NCBI GenBank assembly: GCA_032629725.1
Contig: JAFEVB010000001.1
Coordinates: 930,001 to 994,000, forward strand
DNA: 64,000 nucleotides
Direction: 5' to 3'
Origin: Gremmenia infestans
Taxonomy: Eukaryota > Ascomycota > Leotiomycetes > Helotiales > Hamatocanthoscyphaceae
The position numbers were made by a program, and so were the translations under genes. The stretch's first letter is position 1, and the number at the start of each line of letters is the position of its first letter. The notes below the pieces were generated by a model. That model saw nothing but the letters and a program-made list of their open reading frames with translations. It made no database searches and was not told where the DNA came from. Positions 1 through 10,666 of the stretch are shown here, piece by piece.

Positions 1-224
1 TTGGTGCGATACTGCTGGTCCTCGGAATGAACCCCATCAACACCCTTATCAAAGAAGTCGTCCGAGTTATTCGCGCCATCCTGCGGGATGATCTGTGCCT
101 CTCCGTCGGAAGCCATATCAGCGTCGTTCTCTTCACGTGCATTCCATTGTTCCAGAAAACTCTGCTGTTCATCTTCATGGCGAGTATGTTTTGTCGGTGT
201 CAAGTTCGAATTGCTGGACCACAT
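1..224 (-). CDS. N-terminal part of an unknown acidic protein (cut by window edge)
   Basis: Reading the minus strand from the ATG at 224 gives 74 open codons running off the left edge. The fragment starts MWSSNSNLTPTKHTR and is rich in Glu, Asp, Gln and Asn, which suggests a disordered N-terminus. Codon use and the uninterrupted frame look like real coding sequence, and the upstream DNA is rich in short CAAC tracts as in fungal leaders. I do not recognise the family. The C-terminal part, and therefore any domain, lies outside the window. Confidence 0.6.
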   Translation of the reverse strand, partial: MWSSNSNLTPTKHTRHEDEQQSFLEQWNAREENDADMASDGEAQIIPQDGANNSDDFFDKGVDGVHSEDQQYRT

Positions 225-3200
225 GGGGGTCGGTGTTCAAAGTAAGAGATTTTCGGAGTTGTTGTAGTTGTGGAAGATTTTGCGCAAATGTTTGACGGTT
301 GCAGGTTGTTTGGGCGGAAAGTTCTTCTTAAGAAGAACAAAGGACAAAGAGGCAGCCCCAGTCACAAATTGAGTGTTTGCTAGTTTGGTAATAAACGCAG
401 CAATTGCATGCATCCACCCAAATCAAAGTGTGAATGGGCTGGGTTGCAAACTTGGGTTCAAGAACCAGGAGCAACTACAAAGCTGCAAAGTGCCCAACAT
501 GCACTTAAGCTCCAATTCACAACTGTGACTTGGATAGACCAGATGTTGATTCACCACACAGCTGGCAGCGTCAAGTGCGCAACCAGTTGTATTCCTACCA
601 GCTATATTTCTAAAGACTCGACGAACAACGTTAACTTAAGCATCGTACCTTGCAATAAGTTACAGCTATCTCGCACGAGGTAGCACTTATCTTTACGCAC
701 AATGGCTAGCGGTTTTACATCAAATGCGAATTACTTCGGCAACGTGCTGCCTATCCCAGGTCATGAACAGTTCAAGGGGCTTGGCCCGCGAAGCTCGTAA
801 GATACCCGAGATTACATCTACTTTTCCTACCATGGCATCTTTGTACATCACCAGTATACCCAGTATCATTGAGAGACTTCATTTCTTTTGGCTCTTTTTT
901 TCAAAAACATTCTTGCATGAGCGAAGCTTACATCCACTCTTTGCAGTCCCTCGAATTGGCGTGACGGAGACGGCCGGGTTATGATCAGCGGAATTCCTAT
1001 CCACGTGAAATGGCTCATTAGTGCGTTCATGCTTCCCAGCGGAGCAGAGTACAAACGTTTCTGTGAATTAATTTGTGCTTATACAGCACGAAATGCTGGA
1101 TACCAAAGTGTCCACATTCGGCAAGTCTCCTTTTTAATCCCAACCCCCAAGCTAATACTCAGAGAATAAGTCCGTTCTCCACAACACCACCAACAACAGT
1201 CGTCGGGTCCCACTCAATCAACGAGTATCTGGAGAGAGAGACTGGCATATTACCGCAGACTTTGGACCCCCCGGTGGCCAAGTGACCCCCAAAACTGCCC
1301 ATATTGATATCGGTCCATTGAGCGAATGGCGCGGTATGAAGGACTCGGTCACTACTACCACGATGGGACTCTGGAGACCTGGTTATATGCCTGCTATGCC
1401 AATTATTCAGTGGTTCCCGATCAGAGACAGGAGCGAATTATCAGGCCCATCTGCTATTGAGTTCGGCCGCAGACCTGCAAATACCTATGGCCGGCCACAG
1501 CAACAGCAACAGCAACGAAATCCAACTATCAGATTTGCCTGATGCGAGGCAGAGGCAAAACAACCTGAACCCTTGCATTTGCAAAGACAGGATGTATTGG
1601 AAGATTTTCTTGGTTATGCGGACACGCATTTTTGGATACTTCATCTTCAGGGGCCACGCTACTCACCCCCTTTTGGATAGGGGCTGATCAAGCCTTCTTA
1701 TTGGTCAATTTTGCGACTTCGACTTTTGCGACTGCACAAATTTCCTTTCTCTTCTTCAGCGACAACTTATGATACCCCTTTTTGATTATGCGATTATGCC
1801 ATACCCTTTTGCGATACTACTCTTACAGTCGCTCCTCCTACCGCCACTTACTCTTTGAGTTTTGTTTTGTTTTTGAAGTGCAGAATACAGGGCATTCGAT
1901 CCGCACACCACGCATCATCCCTCATGCACATCTCATCTGCATTCGACACAACGTCCCTTCATTTATCAACTCTGAACTTTTCTTTGGCACATTTGGACAG
2001 CTCGCCCGCTCCCTTTAGCATTCTTAACGATTTTTTAGGCCAGCGTTCTATTTCCACAACTCGACACTTCGACACTTTGACAGCAACTCGCTTACTCTTT
2101 ACTGCCCTGCTTGCTTCCAGCATCCAAGATATGGCGGAATATGTTTACAAGAGCCACGGACACACAATGGAATGAGCTACTACTCGTTACTAGCAAATTA
2201 GCTAGGTAGCTCTAGAAACTTCGAGAGGGCTATGCACATACATTGCATTTGAGTTCTAGATAAGCAATGAAGCTTCTTTCTTTCCCCAAAAATACAGATA
2301 GGATAATTCAGATCTTCGTGTGAACAATTCTGATCTCGTGAGTTGCAATCAAAAGGATATTAATTCGGACGCATTGGGGTATAATTAATAAGAGATCGCA
2401 ATGTTATTTGATGAGTTCCTTGTATGAACGAATGTGTCATAAGCTGTTCAATTTCAAATGTCCTTCGATTTCAGCATCTAGGTTATAGATAGATATCAAA
2501 CACTAAAAGAATAAACGCAGAAAGAGTGTCTGCATGGCTGTAAATAATCGAGCGCGAATATACATACACCAAACAGAAACATTTGAACATGTCATGTTGA
2601 GTGAGTGCATGCTGGGTTCTGAAATAATTTGATTTATCTATCTATCTGGCAAATAGAGATTATGCTAGCCTGGCGGGTAAGAATTCCAGGGTATGGTATG
2701 GGGAGGCCTGCCTGCACGATGCCTGGAGCTGCACTGTAACACGATGCTGCAAAGAAGAACGCCAGCGCCATGGAACCTCGGACTGAGATGGTAAACCATG
2801 TACAGCGTATAGTACACAGGTAGAAAGAAGGAGAACCGAATCGTGCGTTCCATGTAACTCCACATGGGAGTATTGCTCTACCTGAAGGAGAGGGGTTCTT
2901 AATATAGATGGTCTGATGAAGATAAGAAAGATTTTAGGGAGGGAAAGGAGATCTCGAGTCGTGGCATGAACAAATATTTATACAGTGTGCACGCCATGCA
3001 CTATTGACGGACGGTTCCTGCAGCAGTCGCAGGCGCTAAAACCCATCCGACTCTACAACGGCCCGAGCCAGATCTCAATCGACCGTTTCGCTTCCGGGTT
3101 GCCTCTTTCTCTCTCTTTCGTAAACTCGAATGCAAGATTCCAATATCTTCAATTCAGCCTAACAAAGTCGCATTCATTGGCGATACGATACAAGTAAAAT

Positions 3201-3823
3201 GGCTAGGTCCACGGCGCTCTGCTACTTACAGTACCGACCGGGTTCATTTCGAGCATTATGTGCTGAGGAATAGTTGCGCGTACGTTACATGACATGAGGG
3301 ACTGACGGGATGTAATGTTGAAAAGCCTCGGCCTCGCAGCTTTTGTACAATACTCTCATGCAAGCCTTTTCTACTGCTCTCGGAGGATACTTCCACAACG
3401 CTTTGTTGACAGGATACGAAGTTCGCGTACACGGCATGTCGAAAGAGTGTCGCTGTTGTCCGGATCATGCGGGGGAATCCAAAAGAGGAGGATTGAGGCT
3501 GTCGGCATGACTGAGTATGGCGAGAAGGTATGGAGTTTGACGGCCTACTGCAGCAATCAAATAGAAGGGAACATTGCCATCATCAAATTTCGGTGGAATG
3601 TAACCGTGTGGTGTCTGGTTTGGGTAACCCGATACTATCAGCGCCAGCTCTATCGATACTCATGGGCTTGAATCGGCGCAAGTGTCATGGCGGCAGAACA
3701 ATGCTTTAGTTTTTCGTATTCCTGACGTATATTGAAGGGGAGTTCCTCCAGGCAAAGATCAACATAGCATCAAACACAGACGGACAGTCTTCTAAGAATA
3801 TCCTTCAAACAATATTCTCCAAC
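225..3823. other. Long stretch without a convincing gene
   Basis: No conserved protein is visible. A CAG/CAA run sits near 1498-1517. A pyrimidine-rich stretch at about 1690-2130 resembles a fungal promoter or leader and ends before a 14-codon ORF (ATG at 2131, MAEYVYKSHGHTME). A 66-codon minus-strand ORF from ATG 2865 has one hydrophobic segment, and a 118-codon plus-strand ORF starts at 3315. None has a family motif or a clear splice partner, so none is called a gene. A short lineage-specific or non-coding transcript near 1.7-2.3 kb remains possible. Confidence 0.5.
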
Positions 3824-4630
3824 ATGCCTTCAGCTGTTTCCGCTTTGGTCTTCGGACTTCTCGCATCCACGAGTGGTGCTATGAGCATTAGAAATGACAA
3901 GCTCTCCGTTCGTCAAGGTAAGGTCGCCATCAAGACCCCACACAGAGCTCAAACTGACATCTTCTGTCATTAAGCATCAGCATATTCATACCTCGGTTGC
4001 TACACCGAGGCTACTGGTGTTCGAGCACTCGGCGCAGCATCTGCGACCAACTACACCACCATGACAGTTAAAAAATGTGCCTCCTTCTGCACGCCCACGT
4101 ACACTCTGTTCGGATTGGAATTTGGAGGAGAGTGCTGGTGTGCGGACGTTCTCGGAAATGGAGCAGTCGCAGCTCCAGCTACAGAGTGCAACTTTGCTTG
4201 TGACGGAAACGCAACCGAGACCTGCGGAGCAAGTGATAGATTGAGTATTTATACTACTGCTGGAGCAGCACCCGCACCTCCAGCCCATGTCCTTACCGCT
4301 GGTGCATACAGCAGAATTGGCTGTTACACGGAAGGGAACGGTACCCGAGCTTTGTCTGGAGCCACCGAAGTCGATTATTCAACTACTGGTATGACGGTTG
4401 AGAAGTGCGCTGCCTTTTGCACAACTCATGGTTCGGCGTTAATGGGCGTCGAGTATGGCGGGGAGTGTTATTGCGGGGGTGAGGCTGCATTTGATGCCAG
4501 CGGTTCACTTGCAGCTCCCGATGCCGACTGCAACATGCTCTGCAACGGCAGTCCAAGCGAATTCTGTGGCGCTGGGGACCGTCTGGATATCTATCGCAGC
4601 AATAGCACTCTGGCGAGATCAAGTCTTTGA
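3824..4630 (+). CDS. Secreted protein with two WSC domains
   Basis: Two exons, 3824-3917 and 3975-4630, give 249 residues; the intron starts GTAAGG and the phase-1 join reads on cleanly. Residues 1-19 form a signal peptide. Two WSC domains follow, at about 37-117 and 127-210. Each has the YLGCYTE/RIGCYTEG opening, the MTVxKCAxFC core, GGECWC/GGECYC, and an ETCGAxDRL/EFCGAGDRL close. WSC modules bind carbohydrate in cell-wall sensors and secreted wall-active enzymes. There is no transmembrane segment and no catalytic domain, so this is probably a secreted wall-binding protein and not a stress sensor. The C-terminus ends soon after the second module. Confidence 0.88.
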
Positions 4631-5072
4631 GAATGGGGGCGATGAATTGTATCATGGAGGTGGAGGAGGAAGGGATGAAGAATATACGCTACTTCGCTTC
4701 GATTCGTAGGGCCTAGACTTTCTTTGTATGTTAGTACTCAATAGTGGCTTTTACAAAAATACATTAGGACTCACCGAGGCCAGGCTCTTGATTGGCGCCA
4801 CAATGCATTATGGTTTCATTTCAGCCTCGTGCTGAGATAAGCCTACTGTTCCTCTTCGTGTTACGTCGTTACAAATAATGAAAGATACAACCTTGCGACC
4901 TTATAATAGGAATCCATCAAATGAATAAAACAACGGACTCCTCGGCTCACTTTTCAAGAAGTTTTGAAGAGGGACCAATCTGGATGCTTTCTCATGTCTC
5001 CCATGTGCGTGAGGACTTCTCCCACTCACAGGCCACGCGTCCAATCAGACCCCCCTTTTCAGAGTCTCAGAA
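4631..5072. other. Intergenic, nothing recognised
   Basis: Gap between the WSC gene and the small membrane protein, holding the 3' flank of one and the promoter of the other. A plus-strand frame from 4921 overlaps the start of the next gene but shows no motif. Confidence 0.5.
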
Positions 5073-5784
5073 ATGTCAATCAAAACAAGAAAATGTAACA
5101 TCTTCATCGAAAATGTCACAGAACTCTTCGGAGAATTCGACGTCGAGCCATCATCTTTAAATGACTTCATTCAACCAGCAGATTTCGACGCCCAGCAAGC
5201 AATCTTCCCGCCTGGCTCGAGAACTCCCATCGTATGGGTTTACTATAAAGATAACAGTACAGCAAACGACCCTCAATCCCACAAGAATGAAGGTTCAGAT
5301 GAACTTTACACCCTGGACCTAGTCGTGGCGGGAATTGAGGAAGATAGAGTGCTGAATATCATATGTAAAGCAAAGCAGACTTGGAGAAAGAGATAGAAAT
5401 GCTAATGACAACGCAGCTCCCACCAGCACCCAGCCGTTCTGGGATGGGTCTGACTACACCCATTCGGTGATTGATTTCACCATGACAGACAAAACGTGCA
5501 AGTACCGGAGAGTTGGGGTTATGGTGTATTCGTGGAGGGTGCCGGATTATCTTGACGACAAAACTACGTATCGATTGAAGCTGAGTACGAGGACTTCGAA
5601 CGAGGAACATTTGAGTGGCCCGTTGCGGATTGAGGCGGGGAAAGGTGGTGGTGATGGCGGCTCTCGAAGTAGGATGGTAGTAGGTTTCGGGCTGGTCTGT
5701 CTCCTTTTTGTGTTTCTGGTGTTTTCGAGGTGGCTTATACGATATTTTCGAAGGCGAAGAAGAGGGTATGTAGTGGTGGGATGA
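5073..5784 (+). CDS. Small single-pass membrane protein, possible beta-sandwich ectodomain
   Basis: Exons 5073-5364 and 5417-5784 give 219 residues. The 52-nt intron has GTAAAG, a GCTAATGAC branch site and ACGCAG, and the phase-1 join keeps the frame. Residues 1-170 carry alternating hydrophobic strands (IVWVYYKDN, YTLDLVVAG, VGVMVYSWRVPDYL, YRLKLST) that recall Kre9/KNH-like or DUF7137-like Ig folds of fungal surface proteins. A Gly/Ser-rich linker leads to one hydrophobic helix (about 188-207) followed by RRRRR, a cytosolic stop-transfer pattern. No signal peptide is seen with this start, so an upstream exon may be missing. The family assignment is inference. Confidence 0.6.
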
Positions 5785-7086
5785 CGTGATGTAAGGGATT
5801 AATGTCGTTGTTCCTTTCTCTTCGAGTCCCAGGACTGTAGAGGGAGACGTTTAGCTTGAGCCCTAGATGCATCAGTGTTTGCATTGTTCTAGGAGCATTG
5901 TTTGGAAGGAAACGATGAGAAGCATCATCGTGATCATACAAAATGCTTTATGGAACATATTAGCATTATTTGCGTCGTTCAACTTGACCACTTGTGCAAA
6001 AGACGTACGATTTGGAATGTTGTACCACCATGAGATACCAGTAGCAATGTAGGAAGACTTCCACAAATTGACCCATCCGCGCTGAGGTTTTTCCATAATG
6101 AGCTTTCGCAAAGCCTTCAACCAATCCATAATGAGCTTCCATTGTTACCTTTGCAAACCCCCCAGAATACAATCATACATAGAGTATAATTCCTTCCGGT
6201 GGGTTTCCGTGAAACTGGCAGAACTAGAGAGAGAGGAGCTCCAACTAAAATGAGATATCACCTCGTACTAGAACACAAATCAAAAACTTTAATCGCGAAA
6301 ACTATACGTAGGAAACATGCGGTATGATCATTCCGATGCAAAAAGAAAAAAGTGACAATGATGAATAGTTGAAGGAGACGAGCTGAAAACCAGGGCGATA
6401 ATACTTCCGTGGCAGTGCTTCACCCAAGCGTACCACGTTCTGGCGGGCCGGGTCAAGTATTAGTGTGGTGGTGGTGTAAACTCCCAGGCTGTTTGTTTGT
6501 TTGGTCTTTCCCCAACGGCTGCAATGACAATGGCCCAGATCTTGTACGATTATATATTACTGTACTGTATAGATGCACCCACCAGAGGCTCTGGTCTAGA
6601 CATCTTTTTGAAGATATATAATTACAAATCCCAATTCTAGATTTGCGTGTGGAAATCAAGTTCAGGTGATCGATCAGGGCTGAGCAAATCCCAGCGAGAC
6701 ACCGTCATTGGGTACCGTCCCGTCATTTCCGGGGCAAACACACGAATACTGGTCCCGACTCCCTTCACCGTCACAAGCGAAGCGGACTTAAAATATACTC
6801 ATTTGCTCTTCCCCAGCCAGCTCAACCCATACTTCCAGCCCGTATCACCACACCCCCTTTGCTCTCATGATGATGAGTGAGAAGGCATGCCGATTTCATT
6901 CTTTTATGTAGCATCTACCCCTTCAGCTCTAGACGCAGCCTTCTCTCCTCCTACGACGCGCGAATCACAGAGAGATCCTGCCAAGTCTATTGATCCTGAT
7001 CCTACCACCTCTTCAAAGCACATCCAGCAGACGTCAGTTACCACGATAAGGTTGGTGTGACGCCACGACCATTCTCAATCCCACCG
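5785..7086. other. Intergenic region and leader of the PI4P 5-kinase gene
   Basis: No coding gene recognised. The last 220 bases hold two upstream ORFs before the kinase start: a 14-codon ORF from ATG 6867 and a 57-codon ORF from 6887, annotated separately. Around 6050-6170 there is a short partial repetition of 'cataatgagctt', too diverged to classify. Confidence 0.5.
6887..7060 (+). promoter_or_regulatory. Upstream ORF in the leader of the PI4P 5-kinase gene
   Basis: A 57-residue ORF (starts MPISFFYVASTPSALDA, ends TIRLV) closes 26 bases before the kinase ATG and lies in a different frame. Another uORF starts at 6867. If the transcript begins upstream of 6860, both would be met first by scanning ribosomes and could reduce kinase translation. 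The alternative is that this sequence is promoter and is not transcribed, which sequence alone cannot settle. Confidence 0.35.
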
Positions 7087-10038
7087 ATGCCACACGCTGT
7101 CGAGATGCCATCGTTCCTGTCCGACGACACAGGACCCTCAATCTCTACGAACAGCCCTTTCTACGAGCCTCCCCGTTATCCCGGTCGATCCTACGAGAAG
7201 GTCAATGGGAACCCCAAATCGTCCTCGCATACTTCGATGAATGGAAGCGTGGGAGAGGCTTCGAATTCATATTTCGATGGTGGGAGCAGCAGTCGGCCAC
7301 AGATGAATGGGGACATCCTGCCCGAGGACAGCTTAAGCTCCATGGCAAACGGGCGGATGAGTGTGAGTAGTTGGGACCACAGGTCTTCTCGCAATGGCAG
7401 TACATTGTCAGTCAATGGAGGCATCAATGGAGTTTCCGAGAATGGGAGGAGAAGCCCAGCATCTACACTACAAAATGGCCTGCCGAGAATGTCAAATGGA
7501 GACAGAAACTCCATCGCATCAGCAAACGGAAGTGCTCCAAGCACACCAATCGAGGCTGCACCCAAGCCGAGCACAAACGGAGATGTCGAATCTTTCAAGA
7601 GAAGCTCTGTGCCACCGCCAATACCCTCAAACCCCCAAAGTACAGGTCCCCTCACCTATGCCACCTCTTTACTACCAGTAACCCCATCAGCCCCCGCAAC
7701 GCCGTCGAGGTCTTCTGCAACGTCACCCCATCGATTCTCGTCTCCCCCATCGTATCCCGCCCCTTCCCCTTCACCATCTAATAACTTAAGTCCGCATCCA
7801 GGAGCAACCCAATTGAAGCATCGACATACGCTTCAAGTACCAAAGATTGCCCCAGGTCGACCTTCCCGCGATAGCGATGATGCGATGTACAGCACTGGAA
7901 GGTTCTCACCTACGGCTCTAGCGACGGGCGTAAGACGAGGCTCTCTGAACCTCAATCGAAGGAACACACAATCGATACACTCGAATATGCCTCACGACGA
8001 CGTAGCACCAGATGGAGATGCATTGCGGTGGGCGGAAGCAGTGAGGCAGAAGAGAGCGAGCAAGAGAAGGAAGAAAGACGAAGAGGACGATGATAGAGTG
8101 GTTGTAGGGACGAAGGTTGATCAACACCATGTAAACTGGGTGACAGCATATAATATGTTGACCGGGATTCGATTTACTGTCTCGAGAACAAATGCAAAAT
8201 TAGACAGGGCATTGACGGATGCGGATTTTGATGCCAAGCACAAGTTCTCATTCGATATGTGAGTAATATGGCAAGACTTTCGAGAAGAAAGAACTGACAC
8301 GAGTAGTACTGGGAATGAGTTGACCCCTTCTGCCAAATACGACTTCAAGTTCAAGGATTATGCCCCGTGGGTGTTTCGACATCTACGAGCCAAATTCAAG
8401 CTTGATCCGGCCGATTATCTCATGTCATTGACGAGCAAGTACATTCTCTCCGAACTTGGGTCACCGGGAAAGAGTGGAAGCTTCTTTTACTTCTCTCGAG
8501 ATTACAAGTACATCATCAAAACTATCCACCACGCCGAGCACAAGTTCCTGCGAAAAATTCTAAAGGACTACTATTCCCACGTTGAACAGAACCCCAATAC
8601 GCTCCTTTCACAATTCTATGGTCTTCACCGGGTCAAAATACCATATGGGCGAAAGATCCACTTCGTTGTCATGAACAATTTATTCCCACCCCACCGAGAT
8701 ATCCACCAAACCTTTGATCTGAAGGGCTCCACAATTGGAAGGGATTTCAAGGAGGAAGATCTTGAGAAGAATCCACGTGCTACCCTAAAAGACCTTAATT
8801 GGCTTCGACGAGACCTGCACCTTGAATTTGGATCAGAAAAGAAACGAATATTCTTCGAGCAGATAGAAAGAGATGTGCATCTCCTGCAAAGGCTAAAAAT
8901 AATGGATTATAGCATGCTTGTTGGGATACACGATCTCCAAAAGGGCAATCAGGAGAATCTGCGTGACAAGACTTTGCAAGTATTTCAACCAGGAGGAGAC
9001 AGTCCTTCGGATGATTTAGGACCCTCTGGCCCAGGCCCCTTGACGCGAACACCGAGCAAACTTGAGACTGCGAGGAAAGCAAGGGAATTGAGGCAAATGG
9101 TCAAGCAGGAGAAGCCGATTCCAATGGGGCAAAGCAGTTCTCGGATGCCGGATACATTGGAAGAAAATACCACTAAGCGTGACTTTATATTCTACAGCGA
9201 TGATGGAGGGTTTAGGGCTACTCATGAGGATAACACTCCAGGTGACGAGATTTTCTTCTTGTCCATTATTGATTGTCTCACTCACTATGGGACGGTCAAG
9301 AAATTGGAGCACTTTTGGAGTTCGTTACCCCTTACCCATGTTCTCAAGTAGAAGAATGCTGACAATTCAACAGAGGGACTCAGTCATGACAAAAGGCTCA
9401 TCTCGCCTGTCCGACCTGAACCTTATGGTGACCGTTTCATCGAATTTATCGAAGGGATTACCAAAAGTCCAGAAGAAGTCGCACGTGAAGCATCTCAACT
9501 AGCGGTACCACACACCAATTCCAATCCAATCTCTAACCGCAATACATCGTCACTCGACTCCACTCGAAGATCAGGAAACCATCACATGCATAGAACAAAC
9601 CCGAATAATCCAACTATCCAAAGAAACTCGAACGATGCATTGAAAGGAGAGAAGCATGGTGAAGATGAAGCAGATCGACCAGACCCCAGGACAATAGGAA
9701 TTGTCCGTAGCCCTAGTGCAGAGCGGACGAATGGCATGCAAGGACAAACACTTCCAGTGGTTGAAGAGCTTGGGGAGGCGAGTAGTACAGGTGGTCGTAG
9801 TGCACATAGTCAAGACCGAGACTCGAATGGTGACATAAGACCCATGACGCCGGCGAAGCTTACTGCGGATGGCAGGCCAGTGACACCGGCGAAAGATTAT
9901 AGTCCCATTGGGAACGGGTATGGGTTGAGGAAACAAGTGAGCAGGCAGAGTCTGGATAAGGTGCTACCACCACTGCCCACAGCAGCAAGCCCGGCTCCAA
10001 TGAATGAAAAAGAGTCCATATTCAGGATTAAGCGTTAG
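7087..10038 (+). CDS. its3: Phosphatidylinositol 4-phosphate 5-kinase (MSS4/its3 type)
   Basis: Exons 7087-8258, 8307-9319 and 9374-10038 give 949 residues. The enzyme phosphorylates PI4P to PI(4,5)P2 at the plasma membrane and controls actin, endocytosis and wall integrity. Residues 1-300 are Ser/Pro/Asn-rich and disordered. A fungal MSS4 pre-kinase block (VGTKVDxxHVNWVTAYNML) precedes the kinase core. The core shows GSPGKSGSFFYF (about 442), IIKTI with the ATP-binding Lys, DLKGSTIGR, MDYSMLVGIHD, and after an acidic insert EIFFLSIIDCLTHYGTVKKLEHFWKG. The tail is disordered. The second intron uses the less common donor GTTCGT. The frame is open upstream to 7000 but has no ATG; 7087 is the first, and 7105 (MPSFLSDD) is an alternative start. 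Confidence 0.93.
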
Positions 10039-10666
10039 TAGAGATCAATGACAGATTCTACCTTGACACGGGGATAAAGCATGGGAAGGACATGGAGGAA
10101 CACTAATAAGGAGGGGGGGGGGCTAGATGTGGAATTAAGAGGGAAGGGGGCATCATGATACCATTCTCCAGCGATTTGCTTACACAGCGTTTTTTCATTC
10201 TGTTTATTACTCCACCGAAGCCCAGACGGGCCGTTTCTTTGTGCTTAATTGTACCAGTCGTCAACGAATTTCTTTGAGTTAATTTGCTGCTTGGGACTGG
10301 AGCGAAGAGATTGTAGATAGGAAGCGCTTGCCTAGAATTGTCCCCCCTTTTGGAGGAGGAGAAAGGATATTGTACGTTAGACTTTAGGTGCACAGAGCCG
10401 TAAGGCTTGATTGACGAAAATGACAATAAGATGAACTTTCCGTGTCCCCCTTTTCTTAACTGGTGAATCAACTGCGGGTAAATTTGATGTTGGTATGTAT
10501 AAGGAGCAAGGCTCCACGTGGCATGATTTATGTTTGGATGCAAGTGCCTATTCAATTGGAGTCAACTCTGAGATGAAGAATATCTTCTACCGTTCGTTCC
10601 TGTCTTTGCCCTTTGTGTCGCGTAAACATTAAATTTGCATTGCAGCTTCCCTTGGCTACGACAACT
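10039..10666. other. 3' flank of the kinase gene and promoter of the next gene
   Basis: No gene recognised. It contains a G10 run at about 10113-10122. A possible acceptor (TTGCAG near 10645) suggests a leader intron for the following gene. Confidence 0.45.
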
